Assembly (NCBI GenBank): GCA_039025855.1
Contig: JBCCNL010000006.1
Coordinates: 47,764-111,763 of the forward strand
From: JBCCOW01 sp039025855
Lineage (GTDB): Bacteria; Planctomycetota; Phycisphaerae; Phycisphaerales; Phycisphaeraceae
Direction: 5' to 3'
DNA length: 64,000 nt
Below the pieces are notes generated by a model. The model saw only the letters and a program-made list of their open reading frames with translations. It ran no database searches and had not been told where the DNA came from. The translations under genes were made by a program, and so were the position numbers. This document shows positions 8,885-18,757 of this stretch, in pieces; the stretch's first letter is position 1, and each line of letters opens with the position of its first letter.

Positions 8885-10173
8885 CCCCGCTCGCCCTTGA
8901 CCCTTTCACCATCGACGTCCTATCAACCCACAGCCAGTCGGTCCGCGACTCCGGTGCGGTGGGCGACGGGGAAACCGACGACGGCCCCGCCATCCAACGA
9001 GCGTTGGACGAGCATCCGGGCCGAGTCGTGATCCCGCCCGGCTCCTACCGCATCGGACGCACCCTCCTATGCCCTTCGGGGACCCGACTGATCGCACACC
9101 CCGAGGCGGTCATCGCCTTCGCGGACGGTTCAGGCCAAGACGAGTCGTCGTTCCTGATCACCAACGCTCCGGGTGCCGAAGACATCACCATCACCGGCGG
9201 CGTCTGGGACGGCAACAACCCCGGAAACCCGCGCGGTCCCGACCGCCCCGGTGCGTACTCCGGCTGCGTGCTCGGCTTCCACCAGATGCGCGGGCTTACG
9301 CTCCGGAGCTTGACCGTCCGCGACCCCGAGTCGTTCTTCATCCGCCTCGGCGAAGTCACGTCCTTCCGCATCGAAGACATCCAACTCGAAGCCCGGCATC
9401 TCCGGCCCAACCAGGACGGCGTCCACCTCGGGGGTGGCTGCGAAGACGGCGAGATCCGCCGCATCCACGGCGTCGGGCTCAAGACCCCCAACGACGACAT
9501 GGTCGCGCTCAACGCCGACGACGCCCTGGAACGCGCACCCCTCCGCGGGCTGGTCAACGCACCGATCCGACGCATCCGCATCGAAGACCTCCGTGCCGAC
9601 GACTGCCACAGCTTCGTCCGGCTGCTGAGCGTGTGGTCACCGATCGAGGACATCACCATCCGCGGCATCCGCGGCGGCTGCCGGATCAGCGCGTTCAACC
9701 TCGACGCCGCTCGTGATGCGGCCGTGCCGTTGTTCGATCCCGAAGACCCGAAAGTCGCTGAAGGGGTAGGTTGGGTCCGACGCCTTCGCGTTGAGGATGT
9801 CGAGTTGTACAAGTCCGCCGACGCCGGCGAAGCCCCCCTGCTCGACGTGCGGACCCGCTGCGACGACGTCCGATTCGAGCGCTTTACCCGTAACGCCGTG
9901 CGTGACACCCGGCCCGACACACCGACGCTACGACTGGCGTGCTGCCCATCCACCCACCTGACCCTCGACGGGCTCGAAGCCTTACAGGCCGAGGCTCTGT
10001 ACACGGCCTCACCCGGCGTTGAATTGCAACGCCTAGTCCTGCCCCAGCCCGCCACACCGCGACGCTACCGCGCTGCGGTCCGGATCGATCACCGCGAACA
10101 GTTCGACCTGCCTTCCGGTGGCTTCGACTCGCTCGCGCTCGATCATGAACACGCGGAGTCGCCGAGGGGATGA
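8881..10173 (+). CDS. GH28-like right-handed beta-helix glycosidase
   Basis: A 430-residue protein starting at GTG 8881, with GGAG about 7 nt upstream. The N-terminus has the beta-helix entry (SGAVGDGETDDGPAIQRAL, then VVIPPGSY). The central helix carries NQDG at residues 177-180 and NDD at 204-206, which match the NTDG and (G/Q)DD catalytic motifs of GH28 polygalacturonases in spacing and order. No signal peptide is visible, so it probably acts on oligosaccharides in the cytoplasm. It overlaps both neighbours by 4 nt (DUF5107-TPR upstream, sulfatase downstream). A uronic-acid or galactose-containing sulfated substrate is plausible but not shown. Confidence 0.75.
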   Translation: MTPLALDPFTIDVLSTHSQSVRDSGAVGDGETDDGPAIQRALDEHPGRVVIPPGSYRIGRTLLCPSGTRLIAHPEAVIAFADGSGQDESSFLITNAPGAEDITITGGVWDGNNPGNPRGPDRPGAYSGCVLGFHQMRGLTLRSLTVRDPESFFIRLGEVTSFRIEDIQLEARHLRPNQDGVHLGGGCEDGEIRRIHGVGLKTPNDDMVALNADDALERAPLRGLVNAPIRRIRIEDLRADDCHSFVRLLSVWSPIEDITIRGIRGGCRISAFNLDAARDAAVPLFDPEDPKVAEGVGWVRRLRVEDVELYKSADAGEAPLLDVRTRCDDVRFERFTRNAVRDTRPDTPTLRLACCPSTHLTLDGLEALQAEALYTASPGVELQRLVLPQPATPRRYRAAVRIDHREQFDLPSGGFDSLALDHEHAESPRG

Positions 10174-11657
10174 GCGGACGCCGACAGATCGTGTTGATCA
10201 TGACCGACTCCCAGGGCGTCAACGTCCTGGGCTGCTACGGCGCGCCGGGTATGTACGCGCCCAGCATCGATCGTCTCGCCGCGGAGGGCGTCCGCTTCGA
10301 TCGGGCGTACACGACCTGCCCCGTCTGCTCACCGGCCCGCTCGGCCCTCTTCACCGGTCTGCCCCCCCACCAGAACGGGGTCTGGGGCAACGGCATGCGG
10401 CTCCTCGACGGCGTACCAACCATGGGCCAACTGCTCCAGGACCACGGCCTCAAGACCGGCTACATCGGCAAGTGGCACCTCGACGCCTTCGACTACTTCG
10501 GCACCGGGCTCGCCCCCGACGGTTGGGACGAGGACACCTGGTACGACATGCGCAACTTCCTCGACGAGCTGCCCCCCGACGAACGCCGGCGTTCACGCTC
10601 CTGGCACCACGACCCGGACCACCCGGTGCTTGCGGAGAACACCTTTGCCGCCCGCTGCTCGGACCGCGGCATCGACTTCCTCACGCAGCACACCGACGAC
10701 GACTTCCTGCTGGTCGTCTCCTACGACGAGCCGCACGGCCCGCACCGCTGCCCGTCGAAGTACCGCGAACGCTACGCCGACTTCGTGTACCCCGGGACCG
10801 AGAACATCCACGACGACCTGTCCGACAAGCCGGACCACCACCGGGCATGGTCGTCTTACCTCGGGCTCGAGGGCGAGGTGAAGCCGATCCAGGCTGACTC
10901 GTACTTCGGCTGCAACACCTTTGTGGACGAACAGATCGGCCGGGTGCTCGACGCGGTGGATCGACACACGCCCGACGCGCTCGTGATCTTCACATCCGAT
11001 CACGGCTACATGCTGCACGCCCACCGTCTGTTCGGCAAGGGACCTGCGATGTATGACGAGATCACCCGCATCCCCGTGATCGCCCGGTGGCCGGGACGCC
11101 TGCCCACCGGTGTGGTCGAGGCGACGCCGGTGTCGCACCTGGACGTCATGCCCACGGTGCTCGCGGCCGCCGGGATCGAACCGATGGGCCACCTCAGCGG
11201 TAGTCCATTGGACCGGTTGATCGCGAGCAAGACCAGCGAACGCGCGGTCTTCTCGGAGTTCAATCGATTCGATGCGGCGGGCACCGGGATGGGCGGGCTG
11301 CTCCCGATCCGGTCCGCCTGCGATGGTCGGCACAAGCTCGTCCTGAACCTGGCTTCGCGTGACGAGCTCTACGACCTCTACGCCGACCCGGCCGAGCTGA
11401 CGAACCGGATCGGCGATCCATCGTGCGCCGAGATACGTGATCGCCTGCACGCGCGTCTGCTCCAGTGGATGACCGACACGTACGACCCGTTTGATGGCTG
11501 GGCGTGGGTGGCCCGTGAGTGGGCGACGCCGCGGCCCGAAGGGTGGTGGTCGGGTGACGGTCGCGAGCCCAACCTGTGCCCCGTGCCGTATGACGCAAAC
11601 GCCCCCACACCGCTGGACTACACCACCGCGTCGGAGGCTCACGGGCTACGCCGGTGA
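10170..11657 (+). CDS. Type I sulfatase (formylglycine-dependent), locus A
   Basis: A 495-residue alkaline-phosphatase-fold sulfatase. MTDSQG near residue 13 supplies a metal-binding Asp. CSPAR, with Cys53, is the C-x-P-x-R signature whose Cys is converted to formylglycine. GYIGKWHLD and FTSDHGYMLH are the further conserved active-site strands. It hydrolyses sulfate esters on sugars. There is no signal peptide, so it is predicted to be cytoplasmic and to act after uptake of oligosaccharides. The 4-nt overlap with the GH28-like gene implies coupled translation and a shared substrate. No formylglycine-generating enzyme is encoded in the window. Confidence 0.92.
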   Translation: MSGRRQIVLIMTDSQGVNVLGCYGAPGMYAPSIDRLAAEGVRFDRAYTTCPVCSPARSALFTGLPPHQNGVWGNGMRLLDGVPTMGQLLQDHGLKTGYIGKWHLDAFDYFGTGLAPDGWDEDTWYDMRNFLDELPPDERRRSRSWHHDPDHPVLAENTFAARCSDRGIDFLTQHTDDDFLLVVSYDEPHGPHRCPSKYRERYADFVYPGTENIHDDLSDKPDHHRAWSSYLGLEGEVKPIQADSYFGCNTFVDEQIGRVLDAVDRHTPDALVIFTSDHGYMLHAHRLFGKGPAMYDEITRIPVIARWPGRLPTGVVEATPVSHLDVMPTVLAAAGIEPMGHLSGSPLDRLIASKTSERAVFSEFNRFDAAGTGMGGLLPIRSACDGRHKLVLNLASRDELYDLYADPAELTNRIGDPSCAEIRDRLHARLLQWMTDTYDPFDGWAWVAREWATPRPEGWWSGDGREPNLCPVPYDANAPTPLDYTTASEAHGLRR

Positions 11658-11720
11658 CGCGTTGCGGCGGCCTTCAACGTCCCCTCGGCAAGAACGCCAA
11701 CAAGCCTCGGAAAGGAACCG

Positions 11721-13346
11721 ATGAAACACTCTGCACTGATGACGGCCTTCACCGTGCTGTCGTTCGGGCTCACGCCGATCGCGTCCGCCGATGCCCACAG
11801 TCCGCCAGAAGTGGCGGGGACCGAAGTCACGTTCAGCGTTGATCCCCTCCCCGAGGGGCTGCACCGGGCCGGCTTTGAGCTATGGATCCCGGCGTCGCTC
11901 GGTGACGACGAACCGGTACGGGCCGTCATCGCTGCGCCGCTCTATCAGGCCGACCGGTTGATCTACGAGCTCCCCGCGTGGCGAGCCTTCGCGTCGGAGC
12001 AGAAGGCGGTGCTGCTCCGGCACGACATGACGGCCACCGTCCGGGGTGTCCGCGGTCGTCTACCGATCGAGATGCACGCCGTCGAAGCGATCGACACGGC
12101 GTTGGCCCACTTCGCCCAAGAACTCGCACGGCCCGAACTGGCCCATGCGGCGATCGTCTGGACCGGCCTATCTCAGGGCGGATGGCAGACGACCTGGCTC
12201 TCGTCGCGGGCTCCGGAACGGAGTATTGCCGCGGTCGCCATCCACGGCGGGGCACTGCCGCCGGACAATGAGCGGCTGCCGGTTCACGACGTGCCGACCC
12301 TTTTCCAGCTGGGCCAAAGAGACTGGGTCACCGCTTACGTCTACCCCGACGTGGTCGGCGCGTTGCATCACCGGCCGCTGTGGACCGCCCTGTTCAGGCC
12401 CGGCCTGCCCCATCACCTGCTCGGCGACCCGGGCTTCGTCCTGCTGTGGCTGGGTGAGGTGATGAGCCAACGGCTGCCCGAAACCATACCCCGTGACCAT
12501 CCCCCGGTGCTGCGGACAATCCGCTACGGCGACGGCTGGTCCGGCACGCTCCGCGTCAACGAACGCTTCTTCGTGATCACGGCGGAGGTGGAGCCCATGG
12601 TCAACGCACCGGCGGATCAGCGCCCGGGGTACTGGCTGCCCAGCGAAGCGGTCGCCAAGGCCTGGGTGACGGCGACGCTGTCGGGCCGGATCGACGGGCA
12701 CGCGGAACACGAGGAGATCGCCGTGCACGCGACCCGGCTTACGCAGCCGCCGGTGATCGACGGCCAGCTCGACGAGTGGCCCGAATTGACCGACGCCCGC
12801 TGGCCCGCACAGGTCCTGCCCAACGGCCTGGCATGGCGCGGGCCCGATGATGCGGCGATGCGGTTCGCGGTCGGCTTCGATAACACGGCCGTTTACCTCG
12901 CCCACGAGGTGCACGACGATGAACACCTCATGCAGGGCAAGGCGCCATGGTCAAAAGATCAGGACGGGATCGAAGTCCGTATCGACGCGCGGCCGGCAGC
13001 AGTCCGGATGAGCAATGTCGGGCTCCGTGAGGGACGCGGCTTCTTGATGTTCGCCGTGGGTCCCGATACCGAAAACGGCGATCACCAAGTCGTCCGTGCC
13101 GGCGTCCCCGATGACGCTCAGATCAAGGCCAGCATCGATGGATCGGTCTATCGCGTCGAGGCACGCCTGCCGTCGACCTACTTCGATGAGCATCAAGGAC
13201 AGCCCTGGGAGAGGTTCCGTCTGAACATCGCGGTGAACGACGACGACCCCGACGGGCGATCCCAGCTGTGGTGGCGGCCCGACTGGCGGACCGACATGAA
13301 CACGTTCGGCTCGGGCACGGTTCAGCGGACGGGGACTCAACGATAA
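11721..13346 (+). CDS. Secreted alpha/beta-hydrolase with C-terminal CBM9-like domain
   Basis: A 541-residue exported protein. The signal peptide (ALMTAFTVLSFGLTPIASADA) is followed by an alpha/beta-hydrolase region. Its nucleophile elbow is GLSQGG, with Ser151. A CBM9/DOMON-like beta domain starts near residue 345 (PPVIDGQLDEWPEL) and runs to the end (LNIAVNDDDPDGRSQLWW). CBM9-like domains bind carbohydrate ends, so this is probably a carbohydrate esterase removing acyl groups from a polysaccharide outside the cytoplasm. It lies 63 nt after the sulfatase, in the same direction. The exact esterase family is not recognised. Confidence 0.72.
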   Translation: MKHSALMTAFTVLSFGLTPIASADAHSPPEVAGTEVTFSVDPLPEGLHRAGFELWIPASLGDDEPVRAVIAAPLYQADRLIYELPAWRAFASEQKAVLLRHDMTATVRGVRGRLPIEMHAVEAIDTALAHFAQELARPELAHAAIVWTGLSQGGWQTTWLSSRAPERSIAAVAIHGGALPPDNERLPVHDVPTLFQLGQRDWVTAYVYPDVVGALHHRPLWTALFRPGLPHHLLGDPGFVLLWLGEVMSQRLPETIPRDHPPVLRTIRYGDGWSGTLRVNERFFVITAEVEPMVNAPADQRPGYWLPSEAVAKAWVTATLSGRIDGHAEHEEIAVHATRLTQPPVIDGQLDEWPELTDARWPAQVLPNGLAWRGPDDAAMRFAVGFDNTAVYLAHEVHDDEHLMQGKAPWSKDQDGIEVRIDARPAAVRMSNVGLREGRGFLMFAVGPDTENGDHQVVRAGVPDDAQIKASIDGSVYRVEARLPSTYFDEHQGQPWERFRLNIAVNDDDPDGRSQLWWRPDWRTDMNTFGSGTVQRTGTQR

Positions 13347-13374
13347 ACCGGGTGGCGAGACGAGAGGACCTGCA

Positions 13375-14463
13375 GTGCGCATCTATCTGATCGGAACCGG
13401 CCACATCGCGCACCGTCATGCCGCGGCCACCGCCGAGCTGGACTTCAAGACCGAGCTGTTTGCTGCTGACCCGAGCGAGGCGGCGCGGTCGGCGTTCTCC
13501 GAGGCCTACCCCGATGCCTCGCTGTTCGCCGACGCGCAGGCCATGCTCGAGGCGTCGCCGGCCCGTGACGACGATGTGGTGGTGGTGGCGGCCCCGCCGT
13601 GGCTGCATCACGGCCTGACGCTGCAGGCATTGGCCTCGGGCCGGCATGTGCTGTGCGAGAAGCCGTTGGCGATGGACGCCGACGAAGCCCGTTCGATGCT
13701 GGCCGCAGCGCGAGCGGCGGGGCGTCGTCTGGGGTGCTGCTCAAACCGGATGCTCTCGCTGCCGGCCACGCAGGCGGCGGCCGACCGCGTGGCCGGGGGC
13801 GACCTCGGGCGGGTGTATCACGCCACCTGGATCGCCCGACGCCCCCGGCGCCGCACCGGTGTCGAGTACCAACCGCAGACACGCTGGTTCCTTGACCGCA
13901 GCCGGAGCGGCGGGGGCGTGCTCATGGACTGGGGGCCTTATGACTTCACGACGCTGCACCGGGTGCTGCAGCCCGAAGCGATGACGGTCCGCGGCGCGTG
14001 GACGGCTCGGCCGCGTACGGCGGCAGACCCCGCCGATGTGGTCAACGACGTCGAGCAGCACGTGGGGGCCCTCCTGCACTACGAGCTCAGCGACAGCCAG
14101 ACGCTCGACGTCAGCTACGAACGCTCGGCCTGCAACCACGGTGCGGCGCGTGAGCTGGCCGAGATCGAAGGCCGCGCCGGCGCGATCGCCTGGACGTGGG
14201 TCCCCGGCAAGGAGGGCTCTGACACGCTGCGGGTCAGCACTGACGACGGCGGGGAGCTCGTCGAGACCGTGGACCCGATGGGCAAGGCCGAGCTGAACCC
14301 GGCCTTCGTTCCGCTGATCGCGTTCGCTCGCCTGATCCGTGGGGACGCCTCGCCGATGGCGTTGGTTGACGAGTCGGCTGTGTTCAACTTCCTCTGTCTG
14401 CAGGCTGTGTATCAGGCCGCCGATTCGGGGCAGCCGGTGCGGGTAGCCCGAGGAGACCTCTGA
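13375..14463 (+). CDS. Gfo/Idh/MocA family oxidoreductase
   Basis: A 362-residue cytoplasmic protein starting at GTG 13375 behind a GAGAGGA ribosome site. The N-terminal Rossmann fold begins IYLIGTGHIAHRHA, and the family's EKP motif is in HVLCEKPLAMD. The C-terminal half is the usual Gfo/Idh dimerisation and substrate domain (GGGVLMDWGPYDF). Family members oxidise, reduce or epimerise sugars and some are redox glycosidases using NAD(P). It is 2 nt upstream of a sugar isomerase-like gene, so the pair probably handles the released monosaccharide. Confidence 0.88.
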   Translation: MRIYLIGTGHIAHRHAAATAELDFKTELFAADPSEAARSAFSEAYPDASLFADAQAMLEASPARDDDVVVVAAPPWLHHGLTLQALASGRHVLCEKPLAMDADEARSMLAAARAAGRRLGCCSNRMLSLPATQAAADRVAGGDLGRVYHATWIARRPRRRTGVEYQPQTRWFLDRSRSGGGVLMDWGPYDFTTLHRVLQPEAMTVRGAWTARPRTAADPADVVNDVEQHVGALLHYELSDSQTLDVSYERSACNHGAARELAEIEGRAGAIAWTWVPGKEGSDTLRVSTDDGGELVETVDPMGKAELNPAFVPLIAFARLIRGDASPMALVDESAVFNFLCLQAVYQAADSGQPVRVARGDL

Positions 14464-14465
14464 CG

Positions 14466-15314
14466 ATGTACCGGCTCTACGCGATGGACACCTGCTTCTT
14501 CACGCCGCAGGGCGTGTACGACCTCGACGCCCGGTGCGCGATCACCGCCGAACTCGGTTTCGATGCGACGTACCTCACGCTCAACGACGCGGCGTGGCCT
14601 GACCTGCCGAGGCTCGATGGCGTCCGAGCGCGTCACGGTTTGGACGTCGCCGCGGTGTATCGGCCAGTGCGCTTTGGCCTCGATGGCTTTGAGGATGAAG
14701 CCCGCACCCGCGAACTGCTCGAAACGATCGCGTGTTGCCGAACGATCGAGCTGGCCGTGGTCGGTGTTGGTGGGCTTGAGCCAAGCGACCCGGCGGGGGA
14801 CAGCACATTCGCTCGTGCGATCGAACCGTGGCTGCGCGTCGCCGACCGTCGAGACCTGACACTGGTGCTGTACCCGCATCTGCGGAACTGGATCGAACGC
14901 CTCGAAGACGCGACCCGCCTCTGCCGGCTGATCGATCACCCCCACCTTAAGGCGGTGTTCTGCGGGTTCCATTGGTATGCCAAGGACGGCCGGGACCTGC
15001 CGGGCACGCTTGCCGAAGCGGCCGGCTACCTCCACCACGCCAACCTCAGCGGCTGCGACCCGGCCCGCCACGAAGGCCCGCCCAAGCGGATCGTGCCGCT
15101 GGATGACGGCGAACTCGACAACTTTTATGTGTTGGCAGCACTACGCGATGCCGGGCTGGTCGAAGACGCCTGGCTCGGCGTACAGGGCTACAGCGTGGCG
15201 GGCGACGTCTACGCCAAGCTGCGTCGGAGCAAAGCCGCGCTCGATGACATGCTCGGGCGATTGAAGCGTCACCCGGAGTGGGCAAAGCGCCGGGTCAGCG
15301 TTCCAGCTCGATGA
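14466..15314 (+). CDS. Sugar phosphate isomerase/epimerase-like TIM barrel protein
   Basis: A 282-residue protein of the xylose-isomerase-like (AP_endonuc_2) TIM-barrel superfamily. ELGFDATYLTLND, VAAVY, LTLVLYPH and AVFCGFHWY fit the successive barrel strands that carry metal-binding His, Glu and Asp residues. A GGAG ribosome site lies just upstream. No signal peptide is present. It follows the Gfo/Idh/MocA gene by 2 nt, a pairing that is common in sugar and inositol catabolism. Its 3' end overlaps the convergent GH gene by 20 nt. Confidence 0.8.
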   Translation: MYRLYAMDTCFFTPQGVYDLDARCAITAELGFDATYLTLNDAAWPDLPRLDGVRARHGLDVAAVYRPVRFGLDGFEDEARTRELLETIACCRTIELAVVGVGGLEPSDPAGDSTFARAIEPWLRVADRRDLTLVLYPHLRNWIERLEDATRLCRLIDHPHLKAVFCGFHWYAKDGRDLPGTLAEAAGYLHHANLSGCDPARHEGPPKRIVPLDDGELDNFYVLAALRDAGLVEDAWLGVQGYSVAGDVYAKLRRSKAALDDMLGRLKRHPEWAKRRVSVPAR

Positions 15315-17694
15315 GGAAGATGGGTTGGTCATTGGGGATCGTGAGCGTCCCGCCCTCGACCGTGCCCGTGGCGATCGGCTGCATGTGCCAGTCACGGAAC
15401 GTGTACCGCATGCCGTCGAGGAGGTCTGCCTCGACCGTGCCGGCCACCCGGGCGACCAGCACGGGCAGCTCACCGGCCACGCCCCGCTTGCCCCTGCCTT
15501 CGCCCGGCTTGAAACCCGTGTTGAAGCTGGTGCTGACCAGGGATACGGCCATGCTTTGTGAGCTGGTCAGCGGCTTACCGTCCCGGCTGTAGAGCGCGAA
15601 GGCGATGTACTTCTCGTCATCGATCGGCGCGTAGATGCCTTCGGGGTTGTGGACGCTGACATCGCGGAGCGTGACGCCTTGGCCCAGATCGAGCGTGTCG
15701 CCGACGCGGCCCATGAGCCCGGTCCACGCGACCGACTGGGAGCCGAGCATCGCGAGGTAGCCCCGCTTCCAGTCGAATGTGATCTGCTCGGTGGGCGTGT
15801 AGGGGTTGAAGGTGTGTCGTTGGTCAACCGACACGACCGGGCCGCGGACTTCGTTGTCGGAGCGGGTGGGATCGATCTGGATGCGGACGCCATGCTGGTA
15901 GGTGGTCTGGAGCATGTCGAGCCCAATCTTCCCGTAGCTGCCGCCGTAGTCCATGGAGTCGCCGTCGTAGAGGGCGTCTGAGCCGTAGATGAAGGTGGTG
16001 GGGCTGGGCGCGGGCTCATACTTCTGTTGCCGGAACATGTAGCCGGCGGCCCGCATCATGGCGGACTGGACCTCGTCGTAGGTGAAGTGATAGCCCTGGG
16101 GGTGTCCGCCGACGGTGACGTCCATGCGGAAGTCGAAGGGGCGGTCCTCGACGCCGACCCGCCGCAGCATCTTCATGTCACCGAAGTAGTGCCAGCAGAC
16201 CCAGTCCCAGTCCTGGATGGACGCGAGTGCCGCGAGGCGGAGCGGGTAGTCGGCACGATACTTCGCGGCCTGCTGGATCTGGGTTTCGTAACAGAGGAAA
16301 GGCTTGCCGGCGACGCGGTTGTGCTCAAGCCAGGGGACGCCCAGCGAGATGCCCGGCGGCTTGAGCAGCCAGTTGACCCATCGGTCGGAATTGCGGGCGC
16401 GGCGCTCGGCCTCCTGCGTAACCCGTAGACGCTGCTGCTCCGTGGGCTGGTCGCCGACGCGAGCCATGAGTTCTTCGAGCGGCGGGCCGCCGCCGTCGAC
16501 ATAGGCGTTGTGGGCCACGGCGTCGGCGTGCTGGTGCAGGTACTGGCTCTGGATCTCGTAGCCGATACCTGTGTCGAAGATCATCGGCGAGAGGCGGGTC
16601 GACTTGCCCAACGGCTTGATCGCCGCGGCTTCGCGCTGCTTGTGCTCCAGTTGGATCGTCATGAAGAACTCGAGCACGTCTGAAGCCCGCTGCTCGGCGA
16701 AGTCGTCGCGGCTGTAGGCCTGCTCCAGCGCCTGGACCGCAGCGACGGCGTGGCGGTTGGCGTCGTTGATGCTGGCCGACACATCGGTCTGCCCCGCCAT
16801 CGGCGCGAGCAGCACAGTCTGCCGGTCCAGCGATTCGCTATCGAGGACGCCTTCCCATGCCGCGGCCAGCGCCGCGTGGGAGCCGTACTTCTCTTGCAGG
16901 AAGCCGTTCCAGCGTGCGATGAGCTTGTTCCGGAAATAGGCAGGCAGCCGCTGCCACCGCCCCGCCACCATCTTCCTCATCCACCACTCCTCGTTGCTCA
17001 GCTCCCACACCGCCATCGTCGGGTCGTCGCACCAGCGTAGTCCGGTGTGCCGGTTGTAATGGGTCGCCACCGTCTTCATCCGTTGCAACGCCAACGCCGC
17101 GATGCGCTCGTCCCACACCCGTGTCAGGTTGCGGTTGAGCGGCCAGCCCCGAACCAGCTTGCCTTCCCTGAACCGGCACATCTCGCGCACCGCCTCGGCC
17201 CACGCCTCGGCGTCCGGCGCATCGGGCAGGATGTCCGCATCGGCCGGGACGGCCTCGCCTTGCCGATTCATCCCCGCAAACCAGATGCGGAAGCCCTCCT
17301 CGGAAGCCCGTTTGATGAAGTAATCCGTGCTGTCGGCGCGGGACCCGTCACCGATGGTGTAGTTCTGCGGCTCGCGGTAGCCGGTCCAGAGACGGAAGCC
17401 GTTGAACCCCAGGTCTTTGAACCGCTGGATGAGCACGTCCGTGCCACGCCGGGCCTGTGCGACCTTCGTGGTGACCTGAGCCGGCGTATCGCTGGGCTTG
17501 ATATTGGGCCGGACATAGAGCTGACCGATCGCGGCCCAATAGCGCTGCCGCTCGCCGTTGACCGCGAGGTGGCCGTCGACGACCTGGACGTATTGCGTAT
17601 CGGGGGGCAGCGGCGTATCACCCACCGCTTCCGATGGGCTGAGCATGGCCAGCAGGACGAAGATGGCGGAGACGGCAGGCAGGCATCGAATCAT
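15295..17694 (-). CDS. Secreted clan GH-A glycoside hydrolase, family not identified
   Basis: About 799 residues from the ATG at 17694, preceded by AAGAGG. The signal peptide is IRCLPAVSAIFVLLAMLSPSEA. The TIM barrel has the clan GH-A acid/base in WELSNEEWW (Asn234-Glu235) and a likely nucleophile in LCYETQ (Glu470). The C-terminal 200 residues look like beta-sandwich accessory domains. The architecture resembles GH5-like or mannanase/agarase-like secreted enzymes, but I cannot name the family. It is downstream of the locus B LacI gene in the same direction and is probably controlled by it. Its 3' end overlaps the convergent isomerase gene by 20 nt. Confidence 0.8.
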   Translation of the reverse strand: MIRCLPAVSAIFVLLAMLSPSEAVGDTPLPPDTQYVQVVDGHLAVNGERQRYWAAIGQLYVRPNIKPSDTPAQVTTKVAQARRGTDVLIQRFKDLGFNGFRLWTGYREPQNYTIGDGSRADSTDYFIKRASEEGFRIWFAGMNRQGEAVPADADILPDAPDAEAWAEAVREMCRFREGKLVRGWPLNRNLTRVWDERIAALALQRMKTVATHYNRHTGLRWCDDPTMAVWELSNEEWWMRKMVAGRWQRLPAYFRNKLIARWNGFLQEKYGSHAALAAAWEGVLDSESLDRQTVLLAPMAGQTDVSASINDANRHAVAAVQALEQAYSRDDFAEQRASDVLEFFMTIQLEHKQREAAAIKPLGKSTRLSPMIFDTGIGYEIQSQYLHQHADAVAHNAYVDGGGPPLEELMARVGDQPTEQQRLRVTQEAERRARNSDRWVNWLLKPPGISLGVPWLEHNRVAGKPFLCYETQIQQAAKYRADYPLRLAALASIQDWDWVCWHYFGDMKMLRRVGVEDRPFDFRMDVTVGGHPQGYHFTYDEVQSAMMRAAGYMFRQQKYEPAPSPTTFIYGSDALYDGDSMDYGGSYGKIGLDMLQTTYQHGVRIQIDPTRSDNEVRGPVVSVDQRHTFNPYTPTEQITFDWKRGYLAMLGSQSVAWTGLMGRVGDTLDLGQGVTLRDVSVHNPEGIYAPIDDEKYIAFALYSRDGKPLTSSQSMAVSLVSTSFNTGFKPGEGRGKRGVAGELPVLVARVAGTVEADLLDGMRYTFRDWHMQPIATGTVEGGTLTIPNDQPIFLIELER

Positions 17695-17737
17695 GGGAGC
17701 CTCTTGGGACGGGAGACGTGGGAACACTCAGTGAGCA

Positions 17738-18742
17738 TCATGCGGCCGGCGGATGGAGCTGTGGCCCTTCGATCAGGTCGTAGGCCACCGCAACCGGCTG
17801 CGGGGATCGCGGGCGGTCCAGGTCCACAGCATCACAAAGTGCCTTGGCGATCGCGGGCCAATTCACACTCGCTGCGATCACGCCCGCATGCGGCTGCGCC
17901 AGCGCGAAGAAGCCGCCGACTTCGGCCTCACGCAGCGACGGATCCGCGACACGCAGACTCTCGACCGTACGGAAGACCGAGTCGTCATACCCCAGGATCG
18001 CCGAAGGACCCGCCGGGTCGCGGAGCAACCCGTGCAAGCCGTGCAAGAACCCCCGCCGACCGCTCGGCTCCTCGTCGAGCAGCACAATCGGCTCGAGCCC
18101 GGCGGCCTTCATCGCATCGGTGTAGCCCGCCAGCCGATCTTCCCGGCTGTAGTGCCGGTTCGGGGTCAGCTGATGATGAAACGCCATGTCCAGATAAGCG
18201 ATCCGGCGGTGGCCCCGCGCGATGAGGCGTGCGTTCAGGTCACGCCCGGCCGCGTGGTCGTCGGGGTAGACCGCTGCGGTGTCGGCCTTGCGGTTGAACT
18301 GGACCCACGGCGAGCCGTGCCCGTCCAGTGACCGGGTGATGTGTTCGGGCAGGTCGTGGTGGTAATTGGTGATCACGCCATCGACCGCCCATTCGCGGAC
18401 GAAGTCGGGCAGGTAGTCGGGGTCGTCCATCCGCTGTTCGTCGAGCTGGCCGATGACCAGCCGCAGGCCGCGGCGGGCGAGCTCCGCGGTGAGGTGGCTG
18501 ATGAACGGTGGGGGGATGGAGCTGCGCAGCAGGCTGGTCTCGAAGAGCATGCCGACCGCGCCGAAGCGCCCGCGAGACATGGCCCGGGCCGAGCTGTTCG
18601 GGCGATAGGCCAAGTCCTCAGCGGCTTGCTGGACACGCTTCCGTGTACGGTCGGACATCCGCCCCACCCCCCGCAAGGCCCGCGAGACGGTCATCCGGCT
18701 GACCCCAGTACGGGTGGCGATGTCGTCGATGGTGACGGTCAT
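17738..18742 (-). CDS. LacI-family transcriptional regulator (locus B)
   Basis: A 334-residue regulator with a textbook LacI N-terminus (TIDDIATRTGVSRMTVSRAL, then RVQQAAEDLAYRPNSSAR). A sugar-binding-protein-like sensor follows (DGVITNYHHDL, GHRRIAYLD, AILGYDD). It lies between the minus-strand GH gene and the divergent sulfatase/lyase-like pair, and a pseudo-palindrome with central CG sits in the 109-nt divergent promoter region. It most likely represses both sides until a substrate-derived sugar is present. Confidence 0.92.
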   Translation of the reverse strand: MTVTIDDIATRTGVSRMTVSRALRGVGRMSDRTRKRVQQAAEDLAYRPNSSARAMSRGRFGAVGMLFETSLLRSSIPPPFISHLTAELARRGLRLVIGQLDEQRMDDPDYLPDFVREWAVDGVITNYHHDLPEHITRSLDGHGSPWVQFNRKADTAAVYPDDHAAGRDLNARLIARGHRRIAYLDMAFHHQLTPNRHYSREDRLAGYTDAMKAAGLEPIVLLDEEPSGRRGFLHGLHGLLRDPAGPSAILGYDDSVFRTVESLRVADPSLREAEVGGFFALAQPHAGVIAASVNWPAIAKALCDAVDLDRPRSPQPVAVAYDLIEGPQLHPPAA

Positions 18743-18757
18743 GAGAGTGGATGAACC

